In this document: positions 6,883 to 7,748 of the stretch, one piece after another
Layout of the letters: every line of letters begins with the position of its first letter
Numbering within the stretch: the first letter of the stretch is position 1
Source of the DNA: Verrucomicrobiales bacterium
Lineage (GTDB): Bacteria > Verrucomicrobiota > Verrucomicrobiia > Verrucomicrobiales > V1-33
Reading direction: 5' to 3'
DNA length: 7,748 nucleotides
NCBI GenBank assembly: GCA_023253495.1
Contig: JALRGF010000002.1
Coordinates: 1 to 7,748 of the forward strand
The notes under the pieces: generated by a model
Database searches by the model: none
Told to the model about the DNA's origin: nothing
Seen by the model: the letters and a program-made list of their open reading frames with translations, nothing else
Position numbers and translations under genes: made by a program

Positions 6883-7748
6883 ATGAGATTTGAGATTACC
6901 GAACGCTGGCTGATGGATACCGGCGGCTGGCAGGCCATGAAGGCCGCCCGAGCCGCCTGGCAGGCCGGCGCCGTGGCTTCGGCCGAATTCGACGGCACCC
7001 GTCTGCGCGGACAGGTCCGCTCCGGCAACCGCACCCTCGCTGCCGGAATGGTCATCAAGTCGCGCACCGACGTGACAAACCTCTGCGGCTGCCCGGTCTC
7101 GCGGCGCGACGGCGCCATCTGCGAACACTCGCTCGCCGTCGGCCTGGCCTGGACACATCGCCATGACCACAGCCCATTACCCGCCCCACGCACACCACCG
7201 CCGGCCGCCGCCCCTTCCAACCGCCCCCCGTCCGCCGCCGCCTCCTCCCCGATTGCCAAAAGCACTCCCGCCACCGCCACCCCCATCCCGCGCACGTCCG
7301 GCGCCCTCGCTGTCGTTCTGCCACCCACATTTTTCGACGGATTGCGCCGCCAGCGCCTCGCCGTTTCCCTTCGACCCGCCCCCAGCACCCAGCCCGAAAC
7401 AGAGTCCGATCGCGCCCTGCACACATGGTTAGCCAGCCACCAGTTGTCCCAGGTTCCCCCACAGATCGCGCTTTCTGATCGCTGCCAGATCGAATCATTC
7501 CTGGTTGCCCTCGCCGGACACCCAGGCGTCACCTGCGCCGGCAAACCACTGGCGGTCGCACAAGGAGGCTGGCGGATGCCGCTGCAAGTCGTTGAATCGC
7601 GGGAAAACATTGAGTATTCCGTTGCTAATCAAGCATTAAAAGAATCTAACAAAACCGCTTCGGACTCCCGCCATCCCATCGCCAGGTCCGCCCGTCCCGC
7701 CCGCCCCGAATCCCTGCCGCCGCTCCCGGAACCCTCTCCCGCCGATCC
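6883..7748 (+). CDS. SWIM zinc-finger protein, likely N-terminal part of a SWI2/SNF2-type helicase (partial at right edge)
   Basis: An open frame of 288 codons starts at ATG 6883 and continues past the window end. Residues 1-67 ('MRFEITERWL...', 'AAWQAGAVASAEFDGTRLRG', 'DVTNL') match the usual lead-in to a SWIM domain. The zinc ligands are C68, C70, C80 and H82 (CxCx9CxH), inside 'CGCPVSRRDGAICEH'. SWIM fingers bind DNA or protein. In Verrucomicrobiota this arrangement commonly precedes a bacterial SNF2 ATPase, expected here beyond the window. A Pro/Ala-rich linker (about 97-138) leads to a second folded part (140-235) with 'ALAVVLPPTFFDGLRRQRLAV' and 'FLVALAGHPGVTCAGKPLAVA', a pattern I associate with the same helicase family. 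No Walker motif is visible yet, so the helicase call is inference. No Shine-Dalgarno sequence precedes the ATG; a TTG at 6856 is the only upstream in-frame alternative before a stop at 6838. Codons 241-258 are unusually AT-rich. Confidence 0.75.
   Translation, partial: MRFEITERWLMDTGGWQAMKAARAAWQAGAVASAEFDGTRLRGQVRSGNRTLAAGMVIKSRTDVTNLCGCPVSRRDGAICEHSLAVGLAWTHRHDHSPLPAPRTPPPAAAPSNRPPSAAASSPIAKSTPATATPIPRTSGALAVVLPPTFFDGLRRQRLAVSLRPAPSTQPETESDRALHTWLASHQLSQVPPQIALSDRCQIESFLVALAGHPGVTCAGKPLAVAQGGWRMPLQVVESRENIEYSVANQALKESNKTASDSRHPIARSARPARPESLPPLPEPSPAD
7603..7656. other. AT-rich island inside the SWIM/helicase-type gene
   Basis: By hand count 17 of 54 bases here are G or C (about 31%), while the sequence on both sides is strongly GC-rich. 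The frame remains open and encodes a polar stretch (residues 241-258, with 'YSVANQALKESNK') using codons such as TTA, AAA, AAT and TCT that are rare elsewhere in the window. It falls between a folded segment and a Pro/Arg-rich linker. No terminal repeats or target duplication are obvious. Confidence 0.6.

Noticed and set aside
7170..7300. Proline-rich plus-strand frame starting at 7163
   Set aside because: It is an out-of-frame reading of the Pro/Ala linker of the SWIM gene.
6837..7610. Minus-strand frame of 257 codons over the SWIM gene
   Set aside because: The plus strand here encodes an intact SWIM finger with correct flanks; the minus product has no recognisable features.

Overview
The window is GC-rich bacterial DNA, most likely from a Verrucomicrobiota member, possibly Opitutales-like. 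This is inferred from protein family style, not from a marker gene. The supporting signs are a VPDSG-type C-terminal sorting tail, a large secreted protein ending in the 'YxVESSTDLVHW' module common in that phylum, a secreted DUF6807 protein, and a SWIM zinc-finger N-terminus of the type that precedes SNF2 helicases there. Most starts lack a canonical Shine-Dalgarno sequence.

Layout, left to right. 1-303 holds no supportable gene, only a hairpin that may end the first transcript. 304-1032 (-) is a small exported protein with a VPESGS sorting tail. 1033-1473 is a 441-bp gap with a relatively AT-rich middle, probably the leader or promoter region of that gene. 1474-4593 (-) is a secreted multidomain protein of about 1039 residues: three Ig-like domains, a propeller-like region, two jelly-roll or lectin-like modules, a calcium-type D-rich repeat and a C-terminal module. 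4647-5666 (-) is a secreted DUF6807 protein. 5763-6785 (-) is a ParA/Soj-type ATPase with an extra Ala/Pro/Glu tail built from a 15-bp tandem repeat. 6786-6882 is a 97-bp divergent spacer. From 6883 (+) a gene with a SWIM zinc finger runs off the right edge. It is read as the N-terminal part of a SWI2/SNF2-type helicase.

The four complete genes all read leftward. The DUF6807 and multidomain genes are 53 bp apart and are probably co-transcribed. ParA lies only 97 bp upstream of the DUF6807 gene, with no clear terminator between them, so read-through is possible, but a functional link is doubtful. The three leftward genes after parA all encode exported proteins and look like a small envelope or extracellular set. 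ParA and the helicase-type gene are cytoplasmic DNA-management proteins in a divergent pair. No ParB gene, parS site, transposase, tRNA, rRNA or CRISPR array was seen. I see no convincing new multi-gene system. The best leads are the periodic ParA tail with no adjacent ParB, the DUF6807/multidomain pair, and a sharply AT-rich patch inside the helicase-type gene.
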